From Ferruginibacter sp. (GTDB taxonomy: Bacteria; Bacteroidota; Bacteroidia; Chitinophagales; Chitinophagaceae), in the NCBI GenBank assembly GCA_019638575.1, contig JAHBTN010000024.1, positions 1 to 51,333 of the forward strand: 51,333 nucleotides of DNA, written 5' to 3'. Numbering within the stretch: the stretch's first letter is position 1; every line of letters begins with the position of its first letter. The notes beneath the pieces were generated by a model. That model saw nothing but the letters and a program-made list of their open reading frames with translations. It ran no database searches and was not told the DNA's origin. The translations under genes were made by a program, and so were the position numbers. Positions 8,825 through 18,254 of this stretch are shown one piece after another.

Positions 8825-9239
8825 GTGGCGAAGTTACGAATTGGATATTGCAGGAAATTGTATGTGAGGAAATAAATGTGAGGATAAATTGGCACAGCAG
8901 TTGTTACAATCGGTTAAAAATGAAAACAGCATTGTAACCGGCAGATTGTATTTTTAAAAAGTTTAATTACTATGATTGCATTTACTAAATACTATTACCA
9001 GTAAATAAGTTTATCATGCTGTGCAAGATTTTTTTTATTACTTGCATTTAACTGAATAGTGAAAAAAATTGGGGAATTTGATTTCAGGTAAATTATTAAA
9101 TAAGTTCTTTTTTAAAATGGTGTTAGATATGTTTATTCCTAAAAAAATGTTTTAAAACTTAACAAACATATTATAAATACATATCCTGTTTTACGGTTTT
9201 ATTAAACTTTACTTTAATAAAGAGGCCAAAAAAGGGTGT
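8825..9239. other. AT-rich intergenic stretch between pcrA and the candidate RNA
   Basis: No open frame with coding character and no repeat is seen here. It should hold the minus-strand pcrA promoter close to 8830-8870, but I find only a one-mismatch -7 box there. The stretch is strongly AT-rich. Confidence 0.4.
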
Positions 9240-9460
9240 TTTAACCCAAAAAATTACCAGTTTGTGGTATTGTTTTGTTCGTCAAACTGTCTTCTATTTG
9301 TTTAAGAATTTATTTGAAACGTTAGCCTTACTGAAAACCATAAAAATATTAGGCCCGTTTTACGACCGAACCTTTTTGAGAACAAAGGAATTTTCCTTTG
9401 TGGATTTTTCTCATGCTTGAACACATCCCCGTCCCGTTTCTTCGGGATGGGCTTTTTTTT
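9240..9460 (+). ncRNA. Candidate structured small RNA upstream of recA
   Basis: A stretch without coding potential carries a series of hairpins and ends in a strong terminator. Visible pairs are CAGTTTG near 9260 with CAAACTG near 9285, and ACAAAGGAA with TTCCTTTGT near 9383-9403 inside an outer GAGA/TCTC pair, then the terminator. The recA promoter lies after the terminator, so this is not a recA leader. The 5' end is not defined and I find no clean -7 box. It could be 6S RNA or another housekeeping RNA; I cannot assign it. Confidence 0.4.
9428..9460 (+). terminator. Strong Rho-independent terminator
   Basis: Arms CCCGTCCCG (9428-9436) and CGGGATGGG (9443-9451) pair over 9 positions with one G-T, with a 6-base loop, and eight T follow directly. 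There is no protein gene upstream on this strand, so it must end an RNA gene. Confidence 0.85.
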
Positions 9461-9529
9461 GAAAAGCCACCGGCTAAATAAATTATCAAAAAAATACTAA
9501 ATTAATTAGTGTTAATAAAATTAAAGCAT

Positions 9530-9537
9530 TATCTTTG
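9530..9537 (+). promoter_or_regulatory. recA -7 promoter box
   Basis: TATCTTTG fits TAnnTTTG exactly and lies 58 bases before the recA ATG. No LexA-like operator is obvious around it. Confidence 0.6.
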
Positions 9538-9595
9538 GTTCCGAATTTACATTTACAACGCAAAACACAGATACAACAATTAAAAAATTCAAACA

Positions 9596-10609
9596 ATGAG
9601 CAAGACAGACAATTTAGAAAGATCGGAAAAGTTTAAGGCCCTTAAATTAACAATGGAAAAGATTGATAAGGATTTTGGAAAGGGCTCGGTAATGATGATG
9701 AATGAAAGGGTTGAAGAAGAACAATCGGTTATTTCAACCGGATCAATCGGGTTGGATATGGCCCTTGGAATTGGTGGCTTGCCCAAGGGAAGAATTATTG
9801 AAATTTACGGCCCCGAATCGAGCGGTAAAACAACCATTGCCATTCATGTAATTGCAGAAGCGCAAAAGAAAGGCGGTATGTGTGCTTTTATAGATGCCGA
9901 ACATGCATTTGACAGTGTGTATGCAAAAAAACTGGGTGTTGATATTGATAACCTGCTGATATCGCAGCCCGATTATGGCGAGCAGGCTTTGGAAATAGCC
10001 GACCGCTTAATACTTTCAGGCGCTTTGGATGTGGTAGTGATAGATTCGGTGGCTGCCCTGGTGCCCAAGAGTGAACTTGAAGGCGAAATGGGCGACAGTA
10101 AGATGGGCTTACACGCCAGGCTGATGAGCCAGGCCTTGCGAAAATTAACAGCCACTATTTCTAAAACCAACAGTTGCTGCATTTTTATTAACCAGCTAAG
10201 AGAGAAGATAGGCGTTATGTTTGGCAATCCCGAAACCACTACCGGCGGTAATGCCTTAAAATTTTATGCTTCGGTAAGGCTTGATATACGTCGTATGTCA
10301 ACCATAAAAGATGGAGACAATGCAATTGGCAACCATGTAAAAGTGAAAGTGGTTAAAAATAAGGTAGCCCCTCCGTTCAGGCAGGCCGAGTTTGATATTG
10401 TTTACGGAGAAGGTATTTCTAAAGTTGGCGAAATTATTGACTTGGGTGTTGAACTGGGAATTGTTCAAAAAAGCGGAAGCTGGTTTAGTTACAATGGAGA
10501 CAAACTTGGCCAGGGGCGTGAATCGGTTAAACAACTGATGATTGATAACCCCGAAATGGCAAACGAAATTGAAACTAAAATAAGAGAAAAGATTAAAGAG
10601 TCTCAGTAG
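9596..10609 (+). CDS. recA: Recombinase RecA
   Basis: RecA forms filaments on single-stranded DNA for strand exchange. The 337-residue length is normal. Walker A GPESSGKT is at residues 72-79. The conserved MRC-type stretch ([21 protein letters not shown]), Walker B ([15 protein letters not shown]), loop L1 ([23 protein letters not shown]) and the L2 region ([26 protein letters not shown]) are all present. Its own promoter lies at 9530 and a terminator follows at 10648. The start ATG follows an A-rich leader as is usual in this phylum. Confidence 0.98.
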   Translation: MSKTDNLERSEKFKALKLTMEKIDKDFGKGSVMMMNERVEEEQSVISTGSIGLDMALGIGGLPKGRIIEIYGPESSGKTTIAIHVIAEAQKKGGMCAFIDAEHAFDSVYAKKLGVDIDNLLISQPDYGEQALEIADRLILSGALDVVVIDSVAALVPKSELEGEMGDSKMGLHARLMSQALRKLTATISKTNSCCIFINQLREKIGVMFGNPETTTGGNALKFYASVRLDIRRMSTIKDGDNAIGNHVKVKVVKNKVAPPFRQAEFDIVYGEGISKVGEIIDLGVELGIVQKSGSWFSYNGDKLGQGRESVKQLMIDNPEMANEIETKIREKIKESQ

Positions 10610-10647
10610 TACATAATGACAAATACTTAAGGGGGTTAGTAAGTATA

Positions 10648-10681
10648 AAGCCATTGCAATAAAAACGCAATGGCTTTTTTT
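10648..10681 (+). terminator. recA terminator
   Basis: Arms AAAGCCATTGC (10648-10658) and GCAATGGCTTT (10667-10677) are fully complementary and are followed by T. The longest reading of the next gene would start inside this hairpin, which argues against that start. Confidence 0.85.
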
Positions 10682-10686
10682 ATGCT

Positions 10687-10694
10687 TATTTTTG
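10687..10694 (+). promoter_or_regulatory. -7 promoter box for the EamA gene
   Basis: TATTTTTG fits TAnnTTTG and lies directly after the recA terminator. A transcript would begin near 10698-10702, so translation must start further on. This decides in favour of the TTG at 10712. Confidence 0.55.
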
Positions 10695-10711
10695 CAGTTC
10701 AAAATTTAAAG

Positions 10712-11623
10712 TTGAACAAAAAAATTTCAGCTCACCTGGCGCTGGCTTTTGCAAATCTTTTTTTTGCCATCAACCTTACGGCTGTAAAACATCTTACTAA
10801 TAATTCATTGGTAAAACCATTTGGATTAAATGTGGTAAGGGTGGCTGTTACTTTAGTTTTGTTCTGGATATTGTTTTTCTTTAAACCGGGTAATACAAAA
10901 GTTGATAAAAAAGACTGGTTAAGGCTTGTGCTGTGTGCAATAACAGGCATTGCTATTAACCAGTTGTTTTTTTTAAAAGGCCTTTCGCTTACTTACCCTA
11001 TACATGCGGCTTTACTTTTATTAATAACTCCTATACTGATTGTTTTTATTGCTGCCTGGATTTTAAAAGAACGGATTGGATTTTTGAAAATATTGGGATT
11101 GGTATTAGGTGTTGCAGGCGCCATGGTTTTAATTGTAGCCAAAGAAACATCCGGCAATGCCGATAATATTTTATTAGGCGATGTGCTGATTATCATAAAT
11201 GCTGTTTCGTACACTATTTATTTTGTTATGGTAAAACCATTAATGCTTAAATACGAACCTGTAATTATTTTAAGATGGGTGTTTACTACGGGTTTACTGT
11301 TTGTGCTGCCATTTGGCTGGACAGAATTTATTGAGATACCATGGAATCAATATAACAGTATTGATATTTTAAGTATGGTGCTTATTGTTTTTACAGGCAC
11401 CTTCCTGGCGTATCTTTTTAATTTGTATGGCATAAAAAACCTTGGCGCCTCCATGGCCGGATTTTATATTTATTCGCAACCGGTTTTTGCTGCTTTAATT
11501 GCCATGTTGTTTTTGCACGAACAGCTTTCAACATATAAGATTATGGCAGCGGTTCTAATTTTTGCAGGAGTTTACCTGGCAAACCTGCAAAATAAAAATA
11601 ATGGTGTTGTAAAAAAAGAGTGA
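10712..11623 (+). CDS. EamA/DMT family transporter
   Basis: The protein has about ten hydrophobic helices in two repeated EamA halves, the layout of the drug/metabolite transporter superfamily. HLALAFANLFFAINLTAVKHL starts the first half and GDVLIIINAVSYTIYFVMVKPL starts the second; LNLYGIKNLGASMAGFYIY near the C-terminus resembles the family's last motif. The frame is open from 10670, but the promoter at 10687 and the recA terminator make the TTG at 10712 the likely start, giving 303 residues. The substrate is unknown; members export amino acids or other metabolites. It is monocistronic. Confidence 0.85.
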   Translation: MNKKISAHLALAFANLFFAINLTAVKHLTNNSLVKPFGLNVVRVAVTLVLFWILFFFKPGNTKVDKKDWLRLVLCAITGIAINQLFFLKGLSLTYPIHAALLLLITPILIVFIAAWILKERIGFLKILGLVLGVAGAMVLIVAKETSGNADNILLGDVLIIINAVSYTIYFVMVKPLMLKYEPVIILRWVFTTGLLFVLPFGWTEFIEIPWNQYNSIDILSMVLIVFTGTFLAYLFNLYGIKNLGASMAGFYIYSQPVFAALIAMLFLHEQLSTYKIMAAVLIFAGVYLANLQNKNNGVVKKE

Positions 11624-11714
11624 TACTTACCAGCCGCAGCATCACTTTTGTAAAATATTTTTTTGAGAGATTAAACAGAATTCAGTTTTCAATGCAAATC
11701 TTTTTTTGCATCTA

Positions 11715-12356
11715 CTATTTACATTCGTTATACAGTTTAATTAATTTTTTAAAACTGTAAATCCTGTAATCAAGAAGCAGCCATGTTTCTTTTGAAATTG
11801 AAGGGCAATCTTCCATTGCTAATTTAAGTTGGTTAACAAATGCCCTTTGCACTTCTATATGTGTTATTGCATCCTGGCCACGTGCAAAAAAATAATCATA
11901 TCCTGTACTACCACCGGCCAATGCATAGTTTACATACAATTGTATGGGGAGCGAATCTTTGGGTGTTTTAAAAAAATAATACTGCTGTTCGTTTGTATCT
12001 GTACAAAAATATAGATTCATTTTTGGGCTGCGATATACTTCTGATAAAAGAAGTACCGTATCTATTTGGTGAGTAACATATTTATACCTTTCCAAAAATT
12101 CCAGGTTATCAATATAAGTATTCAGTTTGCAAGGCAACACAAAGCGGCCTTTATATTTTCTTAAATGAGCTGTTTTTACATCAGTGGCATTTACTACCAT
12201 ATTCTGCTTTCCCTTTGCACTAACTACAAAATGTTTATCCTTCAATACAATTTTTCCATACACTGTATCTCCGTTGTTTTTTATGATATAATCTTTCTTT
12301 TGTGCAAAACAAATTATGGCACACAGGTTATATACAATTAAAAAAAGAAACCTCAT
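11715..12356 (-). CDS. Secreted hypothetical protein
   Basis: No family is recognised. The 213-residue product starts with a signal peptide (MRFLFLIVYNLCAIICFA) cut near FAQ, so it should be exported. The mature N-terminus, KKDYIIKNNGDTVYGKIVLKDK, is a segment seen at the start of many Bacteroidota envelope proteins and suggests a small beta-domain. The rest is rich in tyrosine and leucine with no catalytic motif that I can see. It is convergent with the EamA gene and has no close partner. Function unknown. Confidence 0.65.
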   Translation of the reverse strand: MRFLFLIVYNLCAIICFAQKKDYIIKNNGDTVYGKIVLKDKHFVVSAKGKQNMVVNATDVKTAHLRKYKGRFVLPCKLNTYIDNLEFLERYKYVTHQIDTVLLLSEVYRSPKMNLYFCTDTNEQQYYFFKTPKDSLPIQLYVNYALAGGSTGYDYFFARGQDAITHIEVQRAFVNQLKLAMEDCPSISKETWLLLDYRIYSFKKLIKLYNECK

Positions 12357-12563
12357 AAAATTTAATTAAAATATTCAATATCGTTTTTTGAAGATATTGG
12401 AGTATTAATATTACATACGAAACAAAAAACAGTTTGGTTGTGTATCAATTTTTAAACGAATAAAAAAGCAGGCTTGCTACTCTGTTTTCAATAAAATATT
12501 AATCAGTTAATTAAATTAGACTTTGCATCAACAGGGATGAGGATCAGTTTTAAATTAATACTT

Positions 12564-13058
12564 TTATAGCGTAAGTTTAGGATAATCCAAAAACAGGAAA
12601 TTCTTTTTTGCTTTTATAAAATCTTTCCACTGTTCTATATCGGCTTCCACCGCAAATATTCCGCAGGTGGGCATATTATCAATATTCACCTTTTCATGCA
12701 GGCTGTTTACAAAATAAGTGATGCCGGGGTTATGAGAAAAAATTGCCACCGTGTTCAAATCATTAGGTAAGGCTGCAATTACATCATAAAATACATTTGC
12801 AGGGGCATGATACAGTGCCGATATGAATATTACTTTTTCTTCAGGCGCCTGGTATACAGCAGCAAAAGCCTGGACTGTATGTTTGGCCCGTATTGCGGGG
12901 CTTGCAACAAATGCATCAATATGTTTTTGTTGTTTTAATAAGCGTTCAGCCATCAGGGGAGCATCTTTTTTTCCCCGTTCGTTTAATGGCCTTTCAAAAT
13001 CGTTGCCATAAAAGGTTTGGTCGCTCTTGGCATGCCTTATAATAAAAACCTTTTTCAC
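12564..13058 (-). CDS. sixA: Histidine phosphatase SixA
   Basis: The 164-residue protein begins MKKVFIIRHAKSD, with the catalytic RHA (R8, H9, A10) of the SixA branch of the histidine phosphatase superfamily. Further motifs are RPLNERGKKDAPLMAERL, ASPAIRAKHT (second Arg) and FSHNPGITYFVN with the second catalytic His. SixA removes phosphate from phosphohistidine on HPt domains or on the nitrogen phosphotransferase protein NPr in E. coli; the target here is not known. It is short, as expected for this branch. No operon partner is visible. Confidence 0.88.
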   Translation of the reverse strand: MKKVFIIRHAKSDQTFYGNDFERPLNERGKKDAPLMAERLLKQQKHIDAFVASPAIRAKHTVQAFAAVYQAPEEKVIFISALYHAPANVFYDVIAALPNDLNTVAIFSHNPGITYFVNSLHEKVNIDNMPTCGIFAVEADIEQWKDFIKAKKNFLFLDYPKLTL

Positions 13059-13145
13059 CAGTATGTTTTTATAAAAGTATAAAATAATTTTACAAACAGG
13101 TAATTGTACATTTATCCTTTGCAGCTTCTTTAACTAATTATTTAT

Positions 13146-14297
13146 ATGAAAAATTTCAGCAGTCATTTTATCTTAATCATTGCTTCCTCTGTTTTGCTGT
13201 TATCATGCTCCACATCTAAAAAAGCATTGCAAAGCGCTGTAACAATAAGCAGCATAAAATTTTTAAACGCTTATGAAATACCCTATAACCTGCAGTATAA
13301 AAATACTACCGTAGGCGGATTGTCGGGTATTGATTACGATGCAGGCGAAAATGTGTATTATTTTATTTGCGACGATAGAAGCGATATTGATGCAGCCCGT
13401 TTTTATACTGCCCGAATTGTTTTAAACGATTATAAAATTGACAGTCTTGTTTTTACAGGCGTACACAATTTGCTTCAAAGCAATGGGCAAGCTTATCCTA
13501 ATAAAAAACAAAACAAATTGCAGGTGACTGATCCCGAAGCAATGCGTTATAATCCAAAAACAAAAACTTTGGTATGGAGCAGCGAAGGCGAAAGGATTGT
13601 AATGCCGGGCGATACGGTTTTGATAAACCCATCTGTTACAAATATGGAAACCAACGGAAAGTTTATTGACAGCTTTCTGCTTCCTGCAAACATGCACATG
13701 CAGGCAGCTGAAAAAGGCCCAAGAAGAAACGGCGTTTTTGAAGGCCTTGCTTATGCAGAAAATTATAAAACGCTTTATGTAAGTGTAGAAGAACCATTAT
13801 ACGAAGATGGCCCAAGAGCAGCGGTAGTTGATAACAATGCTTTCATCCGCATTAATAAATTTAACACTGCCACAAAAAAAGCAGTTGCACAATATGCTTA
13901 TAAACTTGATCCGGTTGCTTATGAAGCAAAACCTTCTAATGCATTTAAGGTAAACGGTATATCAGATATTATGAGCCTGGGTAATAATAATCTGCTGGTT
14001 ATTGAAAGATCGTATTCAACCGGCAGGCTTCCCTGCACCATTAAAGTATTTATTGCCAACCTTAATGCAGCAACTGATGTAACCGGTATTACACTTACAA
14101 ACAACAAAAATTTTATACCGGCTAAAAAAACTTTGCTGTTGAATATGGACAGTCTTGATATTTATACCGATAATATTGAAGGCGTAACTTTTGGGCCTGT
14201 ATTACATAACGGAAATAAATCTTTGCTGTTTATTGCAGATAATAATTTTAACCCGCTTGAAAAAACACAATTATTGCTTTTTGAAATAATAGAATAA
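13146..14297 (+). CDS. Phytase-like/esterase-like domain lipoprotein
   Basis: The signal peptide ends in a lipobox (IASSVLLLSCSTS), so the 383-residue protein is probably lipid-anchored. The mature part resembles the esterase-like activity of phytase domain: VGGLSGIDYDAGENVYYFICDDRS at the start, LQVTDPEAMRYNPKTKTLVWSSEGE, FEGLAYAENYKTLYVSVEEPL, and DNIEGVTFGP near the end. These repeats of G-x-D and E-G-L/V fit a six-bladed beta-propeller. The substrate is unknown. It is followed by an S1/P1 nuclease, so the pair may scavenge phosphate from organic sources, which is inference. Confidence 0.8.
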   Translation: MKNFSSHFILIIASSVLLLSCSTSKKALQSAVTISSIKFLNAYEIPYNLQYKNTTVGGLSGIDYDAGENVYYFICDDRSDIDAARFYTARIVLNDYKIDSLVFTGVHNLLQSNGQAYPNKKQNKLQVTDPEAMRYNPKTKTLVWSSEGERIVMPGDTVLINPSVTNMETNGKFIDSFLLPANMHMQAAEKGPRRNGVFEGLAYAENYKTLYVSVEEPLYEDGPRAAVVDNNAFIRINKFNTATKKAVAQYAYKLDPVAYEAKPSNAFKVNGISDIMSLGNNNLLVIERSYSTGRLPCTIKVFIANLNAATDVTGITLTNNKNFIPAKKTLLLNMDSLDIYTDNIEGVTFGPVLHNGNKSLLFIADNNFNPLEKTQLLLFEIIE

Positions 14298-14351
14298 CAG
14301 TAGCAGAGGCGCTATACAAAACTTCAGTAGATTTGGTAATAATTTAATAAG

Positions 14352-15143
14352 ATGATGAACAGGATTAAAAAACTTATTTTACTTAGTTTGTTTTTGTATG
14401 CACCTTTTAGCAGCATAGCATGGGGTGTTTTGGGTCACCGTATTATTGGGCAAATAGCCGATTGTTATCTTACAAAAACAGCAAAGAAAGAGATTTATAA
14501 AATATTAGGAAACGAATCAGTGGCTATGACAAGTAACTGGCCCGATTTTATAAAATCAGACCCAACCTATTCTTACCTGAGCCCCTGGCATTATATAAAC
14601 TTAAAAGCCGGGCTTACCGAAACAGAATTAAAAACATACCTGGTAACAGACTCGGCAATAGATGCTTACACTAAACTGAACTGGCTTACAGAGCAATTAA
14701 AAAACAAAGATCTTGAACAAGATAAAAAAGTTTTGTACCTGCGCCTTGTTATACATATTGTTGGCGATTTGCACCAACCTTTGCATACCGGCCGTTACGA
14801 AGATTTGGGAGGAAATAAAATAAGGATAACATGGTTTAAGGAACCTTATAACCTGCACCAGGTTTGGGATGAGCGGCTGATAGATTTTCAGCAATTAAGC
14901 TATACCGAATATGCCGCAGCAATAAATTATACTACAAAAGCACAACGCAAACAATGGCAAACCGAGCCGGTAAGCGACTGGATTTGGCAGTCGTATCAAC
15001 TGGCCGAAAAAATCTATTCTGATATTAAGCCTGATGAGAAATTAAGCTACCAATATAATTTTAAATACATTGCCAGTGTAAATGAACAGTTGCTTAAAGG
15101 AGGCGTACGATTAGCGGGGCTGCTGAATGAAATCTTTAGTTAA
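14352..15143 (+). CDS. S1/P1 family zinc nuclease, secreted
   Basis: The 263-residue protein has a signal peptide ending near SIAWG. In this family the mature N-terminal Trp itself binds zinc, and the cleavage A/WGVLGHRIIGQIA fits. Other zinc ligands lie in PWHYIN and in IHIVGDLHQPLHTGRYEDLGGN, the signature motif of the family, with HQVWDE after it. Such enzymes cut single-stranded DNA and RNA and 3'-nucleotides in the periplasm or outside. Length is typical. It follows the phytase-like lipoprotein by 54 bases on the same strand. Confidence 0.9.
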   Translation: MMNRIKKLILLSLFLYAPFSSIAWGVLGHRIIGQIADCYLTKTAKKEIYKILGNESVAMTSNWPDFIKSDPTYSYLSPWHYINLKAGLTETELKTYLVTDSAIDAYTKLNWLTEQLKNKDLEQDKKVLYLRLVIHIVGDLHQPLHTGRYEDLGGNKIRITWFKEPYNLHQVWDERLIDFQQLSYTEYAAAINYTTKAQRKQWQTEPVSDWIWQSYQLAEKIYSDIKPDEKLSYQYNFKYIASVNEQLLKGGVRLAGLLNEIFS

Positions 15144-15173
15144 AGATGTAACTGATAAATTTTGTTGTAGGGT

Positions 15174-17021
15174 TTAATAACCCCTTACATTTTTTCCTTC
15201 CATGTAATTCATAAAAGCTTTGTTGCAAACACGGTTACCGCCGGGGGTTGGGTAGTTGCCGGTAAAATACCAGTCGCCGGTATTGGTAGGGCAAGCTTCG
15301 TGCAACGATTCTATGGTTTGATAAATTACACTTACAGGTATTTGTAAATTTTTTGGTGTGATAAGCGCCGCAATCTTATTTGAAATCTGGTCTAATGTAA
15401 AAGGTTTATAAATTTCTCTTACAACATTTTGAGTATGTAATTGATTGTTACGTTGCAGGCTTTTGCATTTTTCAAGCAAATCATCAAGAAGCCGCAACTG
15501 CCCTGTATCTTTCAGTAATTCTATAGCCGCCTTAAATGCAATAAAATCTCCCATCTTGCTCATATCAATGCCGTAGCAATCGGGGTAACGTATTTGCGGA
15601 GCCGAAGAAACAACAATAATTTTTTTGGGTTGCAGCCTCGCCAGCATGCGTATGATACTTTCCTTTAAAGTGGTGCCACGTACAATGCTGTCGTCAATCA
15701 CCACAAGTGTATCGGTGTTTTTTCTAACGGTGCCGTATGTTATATCGTACACATGCTGCACCATTTCGTTACGGCTGCTGTCTTCGGTAATAAAAGTGCG
15801 TAGCTTAACATCTTTAATGGCTATTTTTTCAATTCGTATTTTACGGTTAACCATTTCAGCCAGTTTTTCTTCATCATAATCTTTACCCCAGCTAAGTATC
15901 CTTTCAATCTTTATTTTATTCAGGTAATCTTCGGCCCCTTTTATTAACCCATAAAAAGCTGTTTCTGCTGTATTGGGAATAAATGAGAAAATGGTGTTTT
16001 TAAGATCGTAATCAACTGCCTTTAAAACTGTGTTGCTAAGTTGGTAACCCAGTGCGTTTCTTTCTTTGTATATTTTTTCATCGCTTCCACGGCTAAAATA
16101 TATCCGTTCAAAGCTACACGCCTTTCGTTCCTTTGGTTCAATAATTTGTTCAATAGAATAATTGCCATTTGCTTTTACAATCAATGCATGGCCGGGCATC
16201 AGTTCTTTCACTTCATTTTCGCCAAGGTTAAAGGCGGTGCGTATGGCAGCCCTTTCGCTTGCCGCAACAATTACATCATCGTTAATATAATAGTAAGAAG
16301 GTCGTATGCCATGTGCATCCCTCATTACAAAACCATCGCCATTGCCAATAATGCCACTAAAGTTAAAACCACCGTCAAATAAGGGAACGGCTTTTTTTAA
16401 AACTTTTACAATATCCATTTCGCCGGGAAATGCTTCATCGGCCTTCACCAAAAAATGATACACAACTTCCATCATGGCCGCCAGGTCGCTCTGCCGCTGA
16501 AACTCACCCGGATCAATATTTACAAGCCCAAAAAGCTCCTCGGTATTTACCAGGTTAAAATTACCAGCTAATGCAAGGTTACGTGCCGGTATGGTATGCC
16601 TTTTTATAAACGGATGACAAAACTCTGCATTGTTTTTTCCTTGTGTACCATAGCGCAGGTGCCCAAGCAAAACTTCTCCTAAAAAATTAAGATGGCCTTT
16701 CATAAGACCGGGATGGTTTTTAATATCGGGCTGATATTTTTCAATATCATTTATTTCTTTACCCACCTGTGCAAAAAGATCGGAGATAGGCTGGCTGGCG
16801 CCACTTCTTAAACGATGCATGAACGGGTAACCCGGCTCGGTATTTAATTTAACGGCCGCAATACCGGCGCCATCTTGCCCACGGTTATGCTGTTTTTCCA
16901 TAAGCAGGTAAAGCTTATTAAGGCCGTACATAACGGTGCCATATTTTTGCTGATAATAACTGAAAGATTTGCGAAGGCGGATGAAGGCAAGTCCGCATTC
17001 GTGTTTTATATCATCGCTCAT
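15174..17021 (-). CDS. purF: Amidophosphoribosyltransferase
   Basis: PurF makes 5-phosphoribosylamine from PRPP and glutamine, the first committed step of purine synthesis. The 615-residue protein has Cys9 in HECGLAFIRL as the expected N-terminal nucleophile after removal of a short propeptide, followed by QHNRGQDGAGI and GHLRYGTQGKN of the class II glutaminase domain. The phosphoribosyltransferase half carries the PRPP loop VVIDDSIVRGTTLK. It is longer than the E. coli enzyme (about 505 residues), as is usual for this type in Bacteroidota, with an extra C-terminal segment. It has its own promoter. Confidence 0.92.
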   Translation of the reverse strand: MSDDIKHECGLAFIRLRKSFSYYQQKYGTVMYGLNKLYLLMEKQHNRGQDGAGIAAVKLNTEPGYPFMHRLRSGASQPISDLFAQVGKEINDIEKYQPDIKNHPGLMKGHLNFLGEVLLGHLRYGTQGKNNAEFCHPFIKRHTIPARNLALAGNFNLVNTEELFGLVNIDPGEFQRQSDLAAMMEVVYHFLVKADEAFPGEMDIVKVLKKAVPLFDGGFNFSGIIGNGDGFVMRDAHGIRPSYYYINDDVIVAASERAAIRTAFNLGENEVKELMPGHALIVKANGNYSIEQIIEPKERKACSFERIYFSRGSDEKIYKERNALGYQLSNTVLKAVDYDLKNTIFSFIPNTAETAFYGLIKGAEDYLNKIKIERILSWGKDYDEEKLAEMVNRKIRIEKIAIKDVKLRTFITEDSSRNEMVQHVYDITYGTVRKNTDTLVVIDDSIVRGTTLKESIIRMLARLQPKKIIVVSSAPQIRYPDCYGIDMSKMGDFIAFKAAIELLKDTGQLRLLDDLLEKCKSLQRNNQLHTQNVVREIYKPFTLDQISNKIAALITPKNLQIPVSVIYQTIESLHEACPTNTGDWYFTGNYPTPGGNRVCNKAFMNYMEGKNVRGY

Positions 17022-17037
17022 GATGTGGAATGAGCCG

Positions 17038-17045
17038 CAAAGTTA
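17038..17045 (-). promoter_or_regulatory. purF -7 promoter box
   Basis: On the minus strand this reads TAACTTTG, a full match to TAnnTTTG, 17 bases before the purF ATG, which leaves a very short leader. Confidence 0.55.
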
Positions 17046-17123
17046 CATTTTTGCAAAAGAGCAACAAACAAAAATCCCTTCCTATTTTATTAATAAGAGA
17101 TAATAAATTACTATATAAATGGT

Positions 17124-17840
17124 TTACAGGCCGCTAAAGCAGATACCGATTTGAAAAAGTTTCATATCGGCTGCTACACCATCTTTAAAAATATTATTAA
17201 GCTGGTAGCTTCCATACACCGAAAAATTGCCATAGCCAACTCTTGCAGTTGCAGCAATACGGGTTGAGTTGATAAAGCCCTTGCTGGTTTCTTTTGCTGT
17301 ATAGCTGTTAATTTGAGTGCCGGTACTACTCAACAAAGTTTTTCCTTTGGTATGTACATTAAGCACCGTACCCACTTTAACACCAATAGCGGCTTTTACA
17401 CTTTTGTTTTCTCTTTCGGGGTTGGCTGTGTATCGTAATTCAATTGGCAGTTCAAGGAAAGCAGTGGTAAGCTTGTATTTTTTAAAATGGTCGGCATTTT
17501 CAACATCTGTAAAAGGCAGTGTATTGGTTTTTGCCTTTATATCTATATAGGTATTTTTAAAATAGATATTGCTGGTACCTACCCCTAAACCAAAAGCCAC
17601 GCTCATTTTTGGCATACTTTTAAAACGCTTATCAAGCATAACATATACATTAACACCCCTGGCAAACCCGGTCATGTGGCTTTTAATACTATCTGGTACA
17701 CCAATCCAATGGTCGCTGGTAATTTGCAACATTAAATGGTCGCCGGTACGGTTTATAAAACCGGGGGTATTTTTTTTATTTTGAGCATGTACTACTGATA
17801 CGGAAAGCAATGTAATGGCAATAAATAGTATTTTCTTCAT
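17124..17840 (-). CDS. Outer-membrane beta-barrel protein
   Basis: The signal peptide MKKILFIAITLLSVSVVHAQ fixes the start at 17840 rather than at the ATG two codons upstream. The 238-residue product shows alternating strands rich in glycine and aromatics (MSVAFGLGVGTSNIYFKN, IAATARVGYGNFSVYGSYQL) and ends in a hydrophobic strand with Leu last (LFQIGICFSGL), which fits an outer-membrane barrel of the PorT-like or OmpW-like kind. There is no known function. It stands alone on the minus strand next to purF. Confidence 0.75.
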   Translation of the reverse strand: MKKILFIAITLLSVSVVHAQNKKNTPGFINRTGDHLMLQITSDHWIGVPDSIKSHMTGFARGVNVYVMLDKRFKSMPKMSVAFGLGVGTSNIYFKNTYIDIKAKTNTLPFTDVENADHFKKYKLTTAFLELPIELRYTANPERENKSVKAAIGVKVGTVLNVHTKGKTLLSSTGTQINSYTAKETSKGFINSTRIAATARVGYGNFSVYGSYQLNNIFKDGVAADMKLFQIGICFSGL

Positions 17841-17961
17841 AATCAATTTTGAAGCTGCAAATTAACGGCAAATAATTTAATGAAGCGTTAAATAAAGCAG
17901 GTGGTGGTTTTTATGGTGTAATGCAACAGTTATACTTGTATATACAGGCATTTAAAATAAT

Positions 17962-17981
17962 AGGCCGCATTTTGGCAGCCT
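17962..17981 (-). terminator. Terminator of tRNA-Met
   Basis: Read on the minus strand, AGGCTGC and GCGGCCT pair over 7 positions with one G-T and a 6-base loop, then an AT-rich tail follows. It lies 17 bases after the tRNA 3' end. Confidence 0.5.
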
Positions 17982-17997
17982 CTTATTTTACAGGTTG

Positions 17998-18071
17998 TGG
18001 GCCCACCTGGGCTCGAACCAGGGACCACCTGATTATGAGTCAGGTGCTCTAACCAACTGAGCTATAGGCCC
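17998..18071 (-). tRNA. tRNA-Met(CAT), or tRNA-Ile2
   Basis: A 74-base cloverleaf is clear: acceptor GGGCCTA with TGGGCCC, D arm GCTC/GAGC, anticodon stem with CTCATAA so the anticodon is CAT, and a T arm CCTGG-TTCGAGC-CCAGG. CCA is not encoded. The acceptor stem resembles that of Bacteroidota tRNA-Ile, so a lysidine-modified Ile2 tRNA reading AUA is possible; sequence alone does not separate it from elongator Met. Confidence 0.93.
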
Positions 18072-18254
18072 TGTTATTTTTACATAACGGACGGCAAAAG
18101 TAAGTAAAAAGAGGTATCTGTTGCTAATTTTTTATCTAAAAAATAAAGTTGCATAGTTACTATAATAATAGTATCCTCTTAATTTACATGTATTATTGCT
18201 AAACATTTTTTTAAATTGATTTTAGTTAGGTATAAATGCCGGTAATTTTTAATA

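Noticed and set aside
9240-9460. recA leader riboswitch or attenuator
   Set aside because: The terminator lies upstream of the recA promoter, so it cannot act on recA transcripts.
10670-10711. ATG start of the EamA gene at 10670
   Set aside because: This start lies within the recA terminator and before the gene's own -7 box.
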